In this document: piece by piece, positions 25,875 to 34,571 of the stretch
How the letters are laid out: the number at the start of each line of letters is the position of its first letter
Position numbering within the stretch: position 1 is the stretch's first letter
Source of the DNA: Nonlabens sp. MB-3u-79
GTDB taxonomy: Bacteria; Bacteroidota; Bacteroidia; Flavobacteriales; Flavobacteriaceae
NCBI RefSeq assembly: GCF_002831625.1
Contig: NZ_CP025116.1
Location: 2,223,501 to 2,287,500 of the forward strand
Length of the DNA stretch: 64,000 nt
Reading direction: 5' to 3'
Notes under the pieces: generated by a model
The model's database searches: none
What the model saw: the letters and a program-made list of their open reading frames with translations, nothing else
Told to the model about the DNA's origin: nothing
Translations under genes and position numbers: made by a program

Positions 25875-26441
25875 CTAAAATACTTGTATCTCAGGAATTT
25901 TAAGTACTGTAGGACTAGCGTTTTTTGCATCCAAACGAAAGCTTGCATATAGCTGTCTTACAAAACATCTCCTTGTATGAAACTACCAATTGCAGTAGCA
26001 TTGGGATAGGTTTCTTTAAGGTCAGCAAAGACATTTGTCGGTTATATCATGTTTTCTGGAACTGCTTCTGGTTCCATGATGGTAATCATAAACATATGGG
26101 TAATACCTGGATAACATCTCATAAGGTCCTTTCAATATTTGTTAAGATAAATGACATCAAAGCTTGCTTCTGCTATCCTATAAACATCTCTGCGCAAAGG
26201 TTGACCTTCTTTTTAAGGTTTTTAAATCAGGTAATTCTTTACCTATGTCAAGTGATCCTGTACTGTTATAATTCAAAAGCTATGTCGAATCAAATGCTTG
26301 TAGTGTGTGATCACTTTTTGAATAAACGACCTCTGGTATTTCTGTTTTCTGAATTTCTAATTCAGGGGTTTCTATGTTTTCTTTAGAACTTATACTGGTA
26401 AGTACGAATACAAAAAGGATGGATATCAATTTAATAAACAT
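25875..26441 (-). pseudogene. Decayed gene of a small secreted protein
   Basis: ATG at 26441 opens a signal-peptide-like start (MFIKLISILFVFVLTSISS) that runs 53 codons to TAG at 26280. Beyond it, protein-like sequence continues in changing frames: KELPDLKTLKRRSTF in the first frame, then DVYRIAEASFDVIYLNKY, ADLKETYPNATAIGSF in another, and finally ASPTVLKIPEIQVF ending with TAG at 25875-25877. At least three stops and two or three frame changes interrupt a protein of about 185 residues. The family was not recognised. Sequencing error is possible but would need several events in one gene. Together with flanking non-coding DNA it accounts for 25708-26472. Confidence 0.65.
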
Positions 26442-26472
26442 ATCTACAATTACTTATGGTTTTATAATTCCG

Positions 26473-27933
26473 CTATTTTTCATTGAGAATACGTCCTCTG
26501 GGTTGATCACCTTTATAAAGCACCACTTCAGAATGTAAGAATTTAGCAGCAGCAGCAGAATCTTTTACTTTAGAAGCAGTTCGTTCTAACATTTCTAATT
26601 CAAAGGGGGTTAATACACTTTCTCTCACACCCTTTTTTCTCCAATTATTTTGGGGTCTACATCCTAATGCTATCCCGCGAGCCAGTGCCAGTGCATCTAG
26701 CAAAGCTTGATTGGCACCTTGACCTTTAAATGGGCTCATGGGGTGAGCAGCATCACCAATGAGTGTTACATGTTTTGCTTTTTCTAATACTAAAGGGTCG
26801 AGTAATGCTCGGTCATAAACGGGGTAACCAGAAACTTGAGCTGAAGAGGTGGCTTCCATAATCTGCGGAATAGGATGGTGCCATTGGGTTCTGCGGCAAG
26901 CTTCTTCTTTTAGAGCTGCAGCGCCTTTTTCACTTAGGGCTTTAGCATCCTTCTCTGCCATTGGGAAACTGAGTTGCCACATAATGGAATTAGCATCATA
27001 TGGCATCATATAAATGCGTTCGTGACCGTTAGCGGTTTGAAATACGGTAGCGGAGTCTAATAATTCATGATCCAAATTATGGAGGTACTGCAAAGGACAA
27101 ATTCCCAAAATAACAATACAATCTAAGTATCGCAGCGGATAAATATTTTCATCAATTAACAATTTACGCACCGAACTACGAATTCCGTCGGCACCGACTA
27201 CAAGGTCTGCTTTCGTATTTTTATTTACTCCATCTACTTCAAAGCTCAGTTCCACAGGTTGATGCTCACTTTCTTTGAAATCGATCAATTGATGTCCCCA
27301 TTGCACCATTTTTTGTCCGCCGAGTTGATCGAGTAGTGCTAAGCGCAAGGATTGCCTTGCGATATGAATATTAGTGCGTTTAGAATAGCTATTATCTTCT
27401 GATTCCAGCCATTTTCTAACTCCCCATTCACCGATGACCGTTCCATCTGTAGTATGAACCATATGTTTTGTAGATACTATTCCTTCTGTTAAAGAAAATA
27501 TACCAAAGCCTTCCATAGCTTTACTCGCTTGTTGCAATGTCAAACCGTAACCTTGAGAACGAGCATCAAAGCTATTGTCGCGCTCGTAAAGTGTAAAAGG
27601 GATTCCACGGTGCAAACAAGCTACAGCTAATGCCACACCGCCGATTCCGGCACCTATTATAGCCACGTGCGGGTAGTTCTCTACATCAGGAACAGTTGGC
27701 GAAGTAGCAGTAACTAATCCGGAACCATTGCAGTCGGAGCAAGTAATTAAATGTCCTCTTGGTTTTATGGGAGCAGTTCCTTGACCATTTGATTTCTCAA
27801 ATTGCTCTAAGGCTTGCTGATAACTCAATCTCACCTTCTTGCGCAGCCGCTGGCTTTTTTTACCTTGTCCTTTGCAGGTTGGGCAAATGCTATAGTTGGG
27901 ATTAGGGATTTTATTATTTTTTAAGGAGTCCAA
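26473..27933 (-). CDS. FAD-dependent monooxygenase with N-terminal DnaJ-like zinc finger
   Basis: A 486-residue protein. Residues 17-24 (CPTCKGQG) and 65-72 (CSDCNGSG) are two CxxCxGxG motifs of the DnaJ zinc-finger kind, enough for one four-cysteine zinc site, spaced by a basic helix. From about 88 there is a group A flavoprotein monooxygenase: GAGIGG (94-99), ADLVVGADGIRSSVR, and GDAAHPMSPFKGQGANQAL. The enzyme type resembles salicylate-hydroxylase-like proteins, but the substrate cannot be read from sequence. The start codon is TTG, with a stop codon just upstream in frame. It is the last gene of a same-strand run with DUF2007, cryptochrome and photolyase genes, though 330 bases separate it from the next. 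Confidence 0.88.
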   Translation of the reverse strand: MDSLKNNKIPNPNYSICPTCKGQGKKSQRLRKKVRLSYQQALEQFEKSNGQGTAPIKPRGHLITCSDCNGSGLVTATSPTVPDVENYPHVAIIGAGIGGVALAVACLHRGIPFTLYERDNSFDARSQGYGLTLQQASKAMEGFGIFSLTEGIVSTKHMVHTTDGTVIGEWGVRKWLESEDNSYSKRTNIHIARQSLRLALLDQLGGQKMVQWGHQLIDFKESEHQPVELSFEVDGVNKNTKADLVVGADGIRSSVRKLLIDENIYPLRYLDCIVILGICPLQYLHNLDHELLDSATVFQTANGHERIYMMPYDANSIMWQLSFPMAEKDAKALSEKGAAALKEEACRRTQWHHPIPQIMEATSSAQVSGYPVYDRALLDPLVLEKAKHVTLIGDAAHPMSPFKGQGANQALLDALALARGIALGCRPQNNWRKKGVRESVLTPFELEMLERTASKVKDSAAAAKFLHSEVVLYKGDQPRGRILNEK

Positions 27934-28263
27934 TAATTATTTGTTATAATTTTATTTTTCATGCTCCTTTATCAACTTTTGATTTCTTAAAACAGGTAAG
28001 TAGTTGATTCCTATGGATCAGATATTTTCATCTGAAATACCATCACAAGAAGGTATTACATGATTTTTAAGTCGTACGATAGTCTGAAAATTGGTTAGAA
28101 AAAATTATGATCCTTTTTAGGATTCAATTTAGAGCTTATTCGACTATTTATTGAACCCGTTCTACAGCTCTGTTGAGTATGTTGTTTTTTCTGTATTCAA
28201 AAATCAAAGTTAGATAAAAAGAGAATAGTAGATTAAGGGAAAATTCTTTGAAGTAGACTCCCT
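27934..28263. other. Intergenic stretch
   Basis: No gene, promoter or stable hairpin was recognised. Confidence 0.5.
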
Positions 28264-28479
28264 TTATATTTCAAAAGCTCGAAGCACCTTTTCGGCATTT
28301 TTTAAATCTGAATTCAAAACAAACAATTCAACACTTTCTCCAGAAGTGCCGAAACCTGCAAGTCTTCCTGACTCTATAGGATTCTTAATAAGAAAAGATA
28401 TATTCTGTTCCTCTAATAAAGATGCTATTCTATTCACTTGAATAGAAGTTCCGGTAAATATTCTTACGTGTTCATTCAT
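28264..28479 (-). CDS. DUF2007 protein
   Basis: A 71-residue protein of the DUF2007 (putative signal-transducing, PII-like fold) family: FTGTSIQVNRIASLLEEQNI at the start and an ELFVLNSDLKNAEKVL end with a conserved central glycine-rich turn. Such proteins are small and cytosolic, with unproven function. It lies 93 bases downstream of the cryptochrome gene on the same strand. Confidence 0.85.
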   Translation of the reverse strand: MNEHVRIFTGTSIQVNRIASLLEEQNISFLIKNPIESGRLAGFGTSGESVELFVLNSDLKNAEKVLRAFEI

Positions 28480-28572
28480 ATTCTTGTATTAATTGTTTTT
28501 ATATTTTTGATTCAGAAATATGAATATACAAAAAAGTCTCAAAATTATTGCTTTTGTAATTCAATCCCAGCT

Positions 28573-30069
28573 CTAACTCCTTATTTCACCACCACCAGGC
28601 CAGATTTCTCTTCCTGGATTCGTGTGCTTATTGACAATCCTACGAGACTCAGATTTGGACTTAGCGTCTTTTTTTATTCCATATAAAATATCTTGTGCAT
28701 GTTTTCGCGCAAGCTTAGCATCTACAATAGGTAGCGGATAATCCTTACCCAACTCAAAGTTTTGAAATACAGCTTCCATAGCTGGGATTTCCCAAGGTTC
28801 GTGAATATATGGAACAGGTAAATGCGCCAATTCGGGCAACCACTTTTTAAGAAATACAGCCTCTGGATCGTGATCGAGACTGTTTCTGACAGGGGAGTAA
28901 ATACGTACCGTATTGATGCCGGTAACACCTGCTTGCATCTGTAATTGTGGGTAATGAATTCCAGGTTCAAAGTCTAAAAATTGTTGCGCCATATGTTCGC
29001 TAGCGTCCTGCCAAGGTTGCCATAGATGATGTGTAAAGAAACTCACTAACATAGCTCTGATTCTAAAATTCACAAAACCAGTAGCTACGAGGCATCTCAT
29101 TCCAGCATCCACCATAGGATAACCAGTTTTTCCTTCTTTCCAAGCTTGTTGAACCTCAAGATTGCTAGGTTTGTTTAAAGATCTAAAAGCTGCATGTACA
29201 TTGCGGTATTCCATCTGGTATTCCATCTCAAATTTCTCAATGAAATGTGCTTGCCATCTCAATCGCGATAAAAAGCTATTCAGATTGCGCTTGTTTTTAA
29301 TCTGGCTTTTAAAACTAGCGGCCTTTTGTGCCACCATTCTAATACTTAGATTTCCCCAAGCGAGATAGGGTGACAGCCTGCTGCTGTAATTCCGACTGGT
29401 CAGTGGTTTGGAATAATGAGTATTGTATCCGTTAATACGTTCCTCCAGAAATCCTTCAAAGTATTTAAGAGCTGTTGTGGTGCCTCCTTTTTGAAAAGGG
29501 GTGGCCTTAGTGGTATTTAAATCAACTGATTTGAAGCTGGATTCTAGTTGTTTAATTCTCGAAATACCAAACAAAGTACTGTTGTCAAAATTGGGGTGGT
29601 CAAAGTCTTTATTGATAAAGGCAATCCAATGTTCTTTCCAGTTGGTTCTATTTTTTAATCCGCGTACGACTCCATTTGCAACAGACTCGCTCCAGTGGAT
29701 CTTTTGAGTTTTAAAGTATTCTTTAAGCTTTATGTCTCTTTTGAAAGTAAGCAGCAAACCTGTTTCTTGGTAAGAAAACACATTCTTAATATCTAAACTC
29801 GAAGCTAAGGTTGTGAAAGCATGTGATGCATCGCTTTCTATGATCAATAATTGCGTTCCTATCGCAGCCAGTTTCTCGTTCATATTAACGAGCGATTGTT
29901 TGATAAAATCAAAATGACGTTCACTGTAATGAGCGTCATTTAAAAGCATAGGTTCAAAAATGTAAAGTAATAAGGTAGGAACTTCTGAATTTAAAGCAAG
30001 CATCAATGGCTCATGATCTAATAACCTTAGATCTCGCTTAAACCATACGATGTTTACTTCTTGTTTCAA
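28573..30069 (-). CDS. Cryptochrome/photolyase family flavoprotein
   Basis: A 498-residue protein from a TTG start at 30069, giving KQEVNIVWFKRDLRLLDHEP, the usual N-terminus; the frame is open to a GTG at 30099. It has the photolyase alpha/beta antenna domain (5-130) and the helical FAD domain, with conserved RWQAHFIEKFE, GYPMVDAGMRCL and the FVNFRIRAMLVSFFTHHLWQ segment. The C-terminus (HTNPGREIWPGGGE) is typical of a bacterial cryptochrome-like group. Whether it repairs DNA or senses light cannot be told. It follows the photolyase gene on the same strand after about 300 bases. Confidence 0.9.
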   Translation of the reverse strand: MKQEVNIVWFKRDLRLLDHEPLMLALNSEVPTLLLYIFEPMLLNDAHYSERHFDFIKQSLVNMNEKLAAIGTQLLIIESDASHAFTTLASSLDIKNVFSYQETGLLLTFKRDIKLKEYFKTQKIHWSESVANGVVRGLKNRTNWKEHWIAFINKDFDHPNFDNSTLFGISRIKQLESSFKSVDLNTTKATPFQKGGTTTALKYFEGFLEERINGYNTHYSKPLTSRNYSSRLSPYLAWGNLSIRMVAQKAASFKSQIKNKRNLNSFLSRLRWQAHFIEKFEMEYQMEYRNVHAAFRSLNKPSNLEVQQAWKEGKTGYPMVDAGMRCLVATGFVNFRIRAMLVSFFTHHLWQPWQDASEHMAQQFLDFEPGIHYPQLQMQAGVTGINTVRIYSPVRNSLDHDPEAVFLKKWLPELAHLPVPYIHEPWEIPAMEAVFQNFELGKDYPLPIVDAKLARKHAQDILYGIKKDAKSKSESRRIVNKHTNPGREIWPGGGEIRS

Positions 30070-30366
30070 GTTATGGATTCTATTAAATACAATTTGCACT
30101 GGTAAAAAGCTTACTACACAGTATATGCTGAATTAGTTCAGTACCACACCAAGTGTTTTTTCTCAATGGTAACTTTTATTTTGAAAACAACCTTTACTTA
30201 TGTTCCAAAACCTTTTCTAGGCACAAAGACTAGCCTGAACGGTTTTGAAAATTGTCAGTTAAAGTGCGAGTCTAAAACGGTGATTGGATGATAAATTTAA
30301 AATCGGTTTTCGAGTACTTCTTTCCTCGCATCTACCGCATTACTAATTCCTCATGTTATCTCTTTT
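30070..30366. other. Region between photolyase and cryptochrome genes
   Basis: No gene was found. It is long enough to hold a separate promoter for the cryptochrome gene; only a weak TATTTAAT box about 20 bases before the TTG was seen. Confidence 0.4.
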
Positions 30367-31689
30367 CTAAGAAAGGGCTTCTTTATACGTCTTTAAGCAT
30401 CTTTCTCGAGCCTCTTTATGATCTACCATCATATCTGGGTATCTCGGGGTTTCAAATTCTGGAACGAATTCTTTAATGTATTTACGTTCCTTGTCAAATT
30501 TGTCTTTTTGAGTAATAGGATTAAAAATTCTAAAATAGGGGGCTGCATCAACACCGCTACCAGCGGCCCATTGCCAGTTTCCTACATTACTAGACATTTC
30601 ATAATCGTTGAGTTTTTCGGCAAAATAGGCCTCTCCCCAACGCCAGTCGATTAATAAATGCTTGATAAGAAAACTTGCTACCAACATGCGTACGCGGTTG
30701 TGCATGTGACCCGTGGTATTGAGCTCTCGCATTCCAGCATCTACTAGTGCATAACCGGTGGTGCCGGTTTTCCATTTTTCAAATTCGTCTTCATTATTAC
30801 GCCACTCGATGCGATCGTACTTCGATCTAAAAGCCGCGTCTTTGGTATGCGGAAAATGATATAAAATTTGCGTAAAGAATTCTCTCCAAATAAGTTCACT
30901 TAAAAAGGTTTTGTTATTGGCCTGATCGGCTTTGCGTATCATTTTACGCACGCTTACAACACCAAATCTCAAATAAATCCCCAATCGGGATGTTCCTTTT
31001 TCTATAGCCGGAAAGTTTCTTGTCTTTTCGTAATCTTCAATCAAAGTAGGGGTGACTGTATATGCTGGAATTTCAATTTTTGATTTTGAAAATCCCATGT
31101 CACTTAAAGAAAGGTTGGGCAACCGGCTGTTTTTAATACAATTATCCAGATGGTCGTTAGTATAGTAAAATTTTTGATCTGCTCCAGAACCAAAGTCTTT
31201 TCTAAAATGCTCCAGCCATTTATTCTTATAAGGTGTATACACTACATAAGGGTCTCCATCATTTTTCACGACATCATCTTTTTCATAAACTACTTGATCT
31301 TTGAAAGTCTTAAAGTCTATTTGATGTTCTGCGAGAAGCTGATCTATATGCAGATCTCTTTCTTTTGCATAAGGTTCATAGTCATGATTGGTATAAACCG
31401 TATCTATGTCATAAGACTCCATGATCTCCTTCCAAACCTCCATGGGTTTTCCATAATACAGGGCTATAGAACTCTCGTGTTGGTCTCGAAGTTCTGAACG
31501 CATGCGTTGCAGTTCTTCATGAATAAAGGTGACACGTGCATCATCTTCTGGAAGTTTATCGAGAATATCGCGATCAAAAATAAAAATAGGTAGGACTCTG
31601 AGATCGCTTTTGAGCGCTTCATAAAATCCTACATTATCATTTAATCTCAAATCCCTTCGGAACCAAAAAACGTTTACCTTTTCACTCAT
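30367..31689 (-). CDS. phr: Deoxyribodipyrimidine photolyase
   Basis: Light-driven repair enzyme for cyclobutane pyrimidine dimers. The 440-residue protein starts SEKVNVFWFRRDLRLNDN and has the FAD-domain blocks of class I photolyases: WREFFTQIL, TGYALVDAGMRELNTTG, HMHNRVRMLVASFL, WRWGE and YFRIFNP. The start at 31689 lies five bases downstream of the SDR stop; a longer frame to 31755 overlaps the SDR gene and lacks homology. A second photolyase-family gene follows, presumably of different specialisation. Confidence 0.93.
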   Translation of the reverse strand: MSEKVNVFWFRRDLRLNDNVGFYEALKSDLRVLPIFIFDRDILDKLPEDDARVTFIHEELQRMRSELRDQHESSIALYYGKPMEVWKEIMESYDIDTVYTNHDYEPYAKERDLHIDQLLAEHQIDFKTFKDQVVYEKDDVVKNDGDPYVVYTPYKNKWLEHFRKDFGSGADQKFYYTNDHLDNCIKNSRLPNLSLSDMGFSKSKIEIPAYTVTPTLIEDYEKTRNFPAIEKGTSRLGIYLRFGVVSVRKMIRKADQANNKTFLSELIWREFFTQILYHFPHTKDAAFRSKYDRIEWRNNEDEFEKWKTGTTGYALVDAGMRELNTTGHMHNRVRMLVASFLIKHLLIDWRWGEAYFAEKLNDYEMSSNVGNWQWAAGSGVDAAPYFRIFNPITQKDKFDKERKYIKEFVPEFETPRYPDMMVDHKEARERCLKTYKEALS

Positions 31690-31694
31690 ACTTC

Positions 31695-32390
31695 TTATCC
31701 TATACTCAGAGAACCTTTTCCTCCATTGACACCTATTACCTGACCCGTGATCCAACCTTCATTTTGATTGAGTAAAAATACGGCTAGACTAGCGATATCT
31801 TCTGGAGTACCTACACGTTTCAACGGGTGCATTTCTCCCATTTTCTCTTTTTTAGCATCGTTGTTTAGCAACCTACCAGCAAGTGGTGTGTCTACTAGAG
31901 ATGGTGCGATCACATTTACTCTTACTGTTGGTGCATACTCAGCTGCAAGCGCTCTTGCATAACCTTCTATGGCGCCTTTTGCAGCGGCAATACTGGTATG
32001 GAAAGGCAATCCTGTTGCTACTGCTACGGTGGAAAAGTAAACAATACTACTAGTTCCATCTTTAGTAAGCAATGGCAAAACAGATCTGGTCGCCTTGATT
32101 AATGAGAAGAAATTAATTTCCATATCTTCTTCAAAATGAGATTGTTTCAGCATTTTGAAAGGTTTTAAATTGATACTTCCAGGACAGTAAACAAAACCGT
32201 CTAGTGACTCTGGTAAAAGAGAAGTATCTAATTCCTCAGTTAATGCGTCAAATGGGATATGCGTTACGCCGTCTGGCAGATTTTCATTCTCTCGGGAAGC
32301 TACAAACACATTATTCCCTTCATACATTTTTTGTACAATTGCGTTTCCTATTCCGTGGCTTCCGCCTATAAGTAGTATGTTTTTAGACAT
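31695..32390 (-). CDS. Atypical short-chain dehydrogenase
   Basis: A 231-residue Rossmann-fold protein from ATG at 32390. The cofactor loop is GGSHGIG (9-15), and the NNAG-like motif is replaced by CPGSIN (69-74). In the active site S120 and K138 are in place, but the tyrosine of the YxxxK motif is replaced by isoleucine (I134 in SIAAAK), so ordinary dehydrogenase chemistry is doubtful. Similar SDRs occur beside SRPBCC and photolyase genes in flavobacteria. It starts one base after the SRPBCC stop. Confidence 0.9.
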   Translation of the reverse strand: MSKNILLIGGSHGIGNAIVQKMYEGNNVFVASRENENLPDGVTHIPFDALTEELDTSLLPESLDGFVYCPGSINLKPFKMLKQSHFEEDMEINFFSLIKATRSVLPLLTKDGTSSIVYFSTVAVATGLPFHTSIAAAKGAIEGYARALAAEYAPTVRVNVIAPSLVDTPLAGRLLNNDAKKEKMGEMHPLKRVGTPEDIASLAVFLLNQNEGWITGQVIGVNGGKGSLSIG

Positions 32391-32391
32391 T

Positions 32392-32904
32392 TTAAAAAAG
32401 TATTTTTTGTTTTTTTTCTGATTTTTGAACTTTAATGTGGTTTTCTTCAAAAGCACCGAAGTGTTTAATGAGGGCGCTTTCGCGAAAGCGGAATATTTCT
32501 TCCAACTTTTTTCTTACAAATGGAGCACCTAATTTACCTATCGCACCAAAAGGCAATCTGTAATGAATTAAATCTTCCATTAATGTGCCTCCATCCACCT
32601 CACTGATAAAGTGTTTATGATGCCAAGTGGCGTAAGGGCCATACATTTGCTCATCTACAAAGAATTTCTTCTCTTCCACTTGCGTAATGTGAGTAACCCA
32701 GTTGGTTTTATAAAAAGGAAGCGGTGTGACTGAATATTCTATAAGCTGTCCCGGATACATACCTCTTTCCGTACCATATTGAACCTGCATGTTCAATTCT
32801 GGTGGCGTGAGAAGTTTGAGATTGTTAGCATCTGTTAGGAACTCCCAGGCTTCTTCTAAGGAGATAGGAAGCTTTTGTTGTGATGAAAATGAAAATAATT
32901 TCAA
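32392..32904 (-). CDS. SRPBCC (START-like) ligand-binding protein
   Basis: A 170-residue cytosolic protein of the SRPBCC/polyketide-cyclase type: SLEEAWEFLTDANNLKLLTP near the start, GMYPGQLIEY and the VDGGTLMEDLIHYRLP strand in the middle. The frame is open to 32943, but the -7 box TACCTTTA at 32924-32931 lies inside that extension, so the TTG at 32904 (KLFSFSSQQKLP) is the likely start. It heads an operon with the SDR and photolyase genes. A palindrome copy encodes RFRES near 139-143, in the C-terminal helix. Confidence 0.88.
   Translation of the reverse strand: MKLFSFSSQQKLPISLEEAWEFLTDANNLKLLTPPELNMQVQYGTERGMYPGQLIEYSVTPLPFYKTNWVTHITQVEEKKFFVDEQMYGPYATWHHKHFISEVDGGTLMEDLIHYRLPFGAIGKLGAPFVRKKLEEIFRFRESALIKHFGAFEENHIKVQKSEKKQKILF
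32475..32490. repeat. 16-bp palindrome, copy 8, inside SRPBCC gene
   Basis: Exact copy, read on the minus strand as Arg-Phe-Arg-Glu-Ser. Confidence 0.95.
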
Positions 32905-32923
32905 GCTTTTTTTGTTTAAGTTA

Positions 32924-32931
32924 TAAAGGTA
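32924..32931 (-). promoter_or_regulatory. -7 box of SRPBCC-SDR-photolyase operon
   Basis: TACCTTTA on the minus strand; predicted transcription start near 32917 leaves a leader of about 12 bases. No matching -33 element was found. Confidence 0.55.
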
Positions 32932-33149
32932 ACACTTAAACAAAAAATAAAGAATAAAGACATGTTAAATTCGAAGGTGAAAATAAAACCAAATGCAAAT
33001 TCTTGTATGATTAAGGAATCATTATTTCACAGTCGGTATCCATAGAGGCAGCTTTTTTATTGAAATTTTAAACAGTAAAATGCTTTTAACCATAGCTCAA
33101 CCAATTTTTTTGCATTTTTAAGGAACTTTGAAGATCTGCTTGATTTCAA

Positions 33150-33899
33150 TTAGTCATCAATACGCATCTCAGCATTGCTGTATTCTTTACCTATGGCAAT
33201 TTTAACCCCTATGCTGAAGATCAGGTTAGAAGCATTAATTTTTTTGAAAACATTAGGTCGTATAGGTGCTGTGGAAGTGTCGTCTCTAAAGGAATAGGCG
33301 ATAGGTTTCCCCAAAGTAGTACTGTATTGAGGGGAGAAAAACACTTGAACTGATCTACGGAAGTAGTAGTTAAAACGCAACCCACCTTCTAGATAAGCAC
33401 TTGATGCCGATTCATTTGCTGTGTCATTTGAAAATACTTGTGTGTTACCAATTCCTATTTCAGAAACACTATTCTCAGGATTATTTAAAAAAGCAACTCC
33501 AGTTTTTGCAAAGGCATCAAATTGGAACCTTCCATTTGTAAACGAGTAGGTAGGACCTATAGCTATAGAGGTAGTGTTCCAGTTGTTAGAGGTTACACTG
33601 GTACGATCGTCATTTTGAAAGTCAAGAAAACCAAATTGGTTGTTTTGATGCCTTAAGGAAATACCTAGCCCCAAATGTTTATTTGTGTAATAGGAAAACT
33701 CTGCACCTATTTGAAGTCCAGATCTAGCGATATCGCCATAACTTGCTGTAGGTTGGGTTATGCCAAGGTCCAGGATCAAGTTGTTTCTAGGGATCTCTCT
33801 TAAATGCACTGCATCTTGAGTACCTTTAAGTTGTAAGGAATCGGTTTGTGCCAATACAGAAGCGGCAACAAGCAGTAGCAATAAGGTACATTTTCTCAT
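33150..33899 (-). CDS. Outer-membrane beta-barrel protein
   Basis: A 249-residue protein with a signal peptide (ending VLAQ, residue 18) and about eight amphipathic strands typical of small outer-membrane barrels (for example SGLQIGAEFSYYTNKHLG, LEGGLRFNYYFRRSV). The C-terminal hydrophobic strand LIFSIGVKIAIGK is followed by a short acidic tail. No specific family was recognised; porin- or OmpA-barrel-like function is inference. A TATATTTA box ends only a few bases before the start. Confidence 0.8.
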   Translation of the reverse strand: MRKCTLLLLLVAASVLAQTDSLQLKGTQDAVHLREIPRNNLILDLGITQPTASYGDIARSGLQIGAEFSYYTNKHLGLGISLRHQNNQFGFLDFQNDDRTSVTSNNWNTTSIAIGPTYSFTNGRFQFDAFAKTGVAFLNNPENSVSEIGIGNTQVFSNDTANESASSAYLEGGLRFNYYFRRSVQVFFSPQYSTTLGKPIAYSFRDDTSTAPIRPNVFKKINASNLIFSIGVKIAIGKEYSNAEMRIDD

Positions 33900-33966
33900 G
33901 GGTTAAATATAAGATTTACTCTTTCATTAATAATATTATATGGAAGGATTAAGGTTTTTTTTGGCA

Positions 33967-33982
33967 CGCTTTCGCGAAAGCG
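33967..33982. repeat. 16-bp palindrome, copy 9
   Basis: Exact intergenic copy, about 55 bp upstream of the outer-membrane-protein promoter. Confidence 0.95.
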
Positions 33983-34064
33983 GTATTGTAAATACTTCAT
34001 TGTAAAAAACAAAAAGGTAGAGCAACAAGGAAATTATTCCTGAATCAGAACCCTAGAAAGGTAG

Positions 34065-34202
34065 GTGAAAGATGAATTAGGTCAATTAACGAATGGTGCA
34101 TCTTACAAAGTCGAAGGAAAAACAGGTGAAGTTAAAGATAAAATTAAAGAGGAATTAGTTGAGGCTACTAGAAAAATAAAAAATATCTTTGACATTAAAT
34201 AA
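34065..34202 (+). CDS. Possible 45-residue charged helical peptide or gene remnant
   Basis: A GTG-started frame (34065) after an in-frame TAG encodes a Lys/Glu-rich amphipathic helix (GKTGEVKDKIKEELVEATRK) and ends eight bases before the pterin dehydratase ATG. It looks like the C-terminus of a longer cytosolic or YtxH-like protein whose front has been lost, or a small independent peptide. No -7 box was found. Confidence 0.3.
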   Translation: MKDELGQLTNGASYKVEGKTGEVKDKIKEELVEATRKIKNIFDIK

Positions 34203-34209
34203 AATAAAA

Positions 34210-34497
34210 ATGGAAAAATTAACAGAAGCACAAATAGAAAAGCATTTAGAAAATGTGGATGGATGGGATTATTATGATGATGCGATTCACACCACATTTG
34301 AGTTTGACAACTTTATGGATTGCTTTTCTGTAATGACGCGTATTGCTATGGAGGCAGAAAAAATGGAGCATCATCCAGATTGGCATAATACCTATGCTAC
34401 TCTAGAGATCACTCTTTCTACCCATGACGTAAATGGTTTAACTGAAAAAGATTTTAAACTAGCAGCTGCTATAGAACACATTGTAGGAGACGAGTAA
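34210..34497 (+). CDS. 4a-hydroxytetrahydrobiopterin dehydratase
   Basis: Recycles the pterin cofactor of aromatic amino-acid hydroxylases (PCD/DCoH family). The 95-residue protein has the active-site motif E53-H54-H55-P56-D57-W58 and the strand LEITLSTHDVNGLTEKD. The frame is open to a TTG at 34189, but the ATG at 34210 gives the usual N-terminus EKLTEAQIEKHL. No hydroxylase gene is adjacent. Confidence 0.93.
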   Translation: MEKLTEAQIEKHLENVDGWDYYDDAIHTTFEFDNFMDCFSVMTRIAMEAEKMEHHPDWHNTYATLEITLSTHDVNGLTEKDFKLAAAIEHIVGDE

Positions 34498-34514
34498 TTT
34501 TCTCCTATAGAAGT

Positions 34515-34554
34515 AAAAAGCCCTATAATTTTAGATAAAATTATAGGGCTTTTT
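34515..34554. terminator. Bidirectional terminator
   Basis: Long perfect stem AAAAAGCCCTATAATTTT with loop AGAT, flanked by A- and T-runs, between the convergent dehydratase and yciH genes. Confidence 0.93.
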
Positions 34555-34571
34555 GTTTTATGAATTTTGAA

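Noticed and set aside
25925..26386. 153-codon plus-strand open frame
   Set aside because: It is antisense to the decayed secreted-protein gene, which has a signal peptide and protein-like composition on the minus strand.
31690..31755. Longer start for photolyase
   Set aside because: The extension overlaps the SDR gene and has no similarity to photolyase N-termini.
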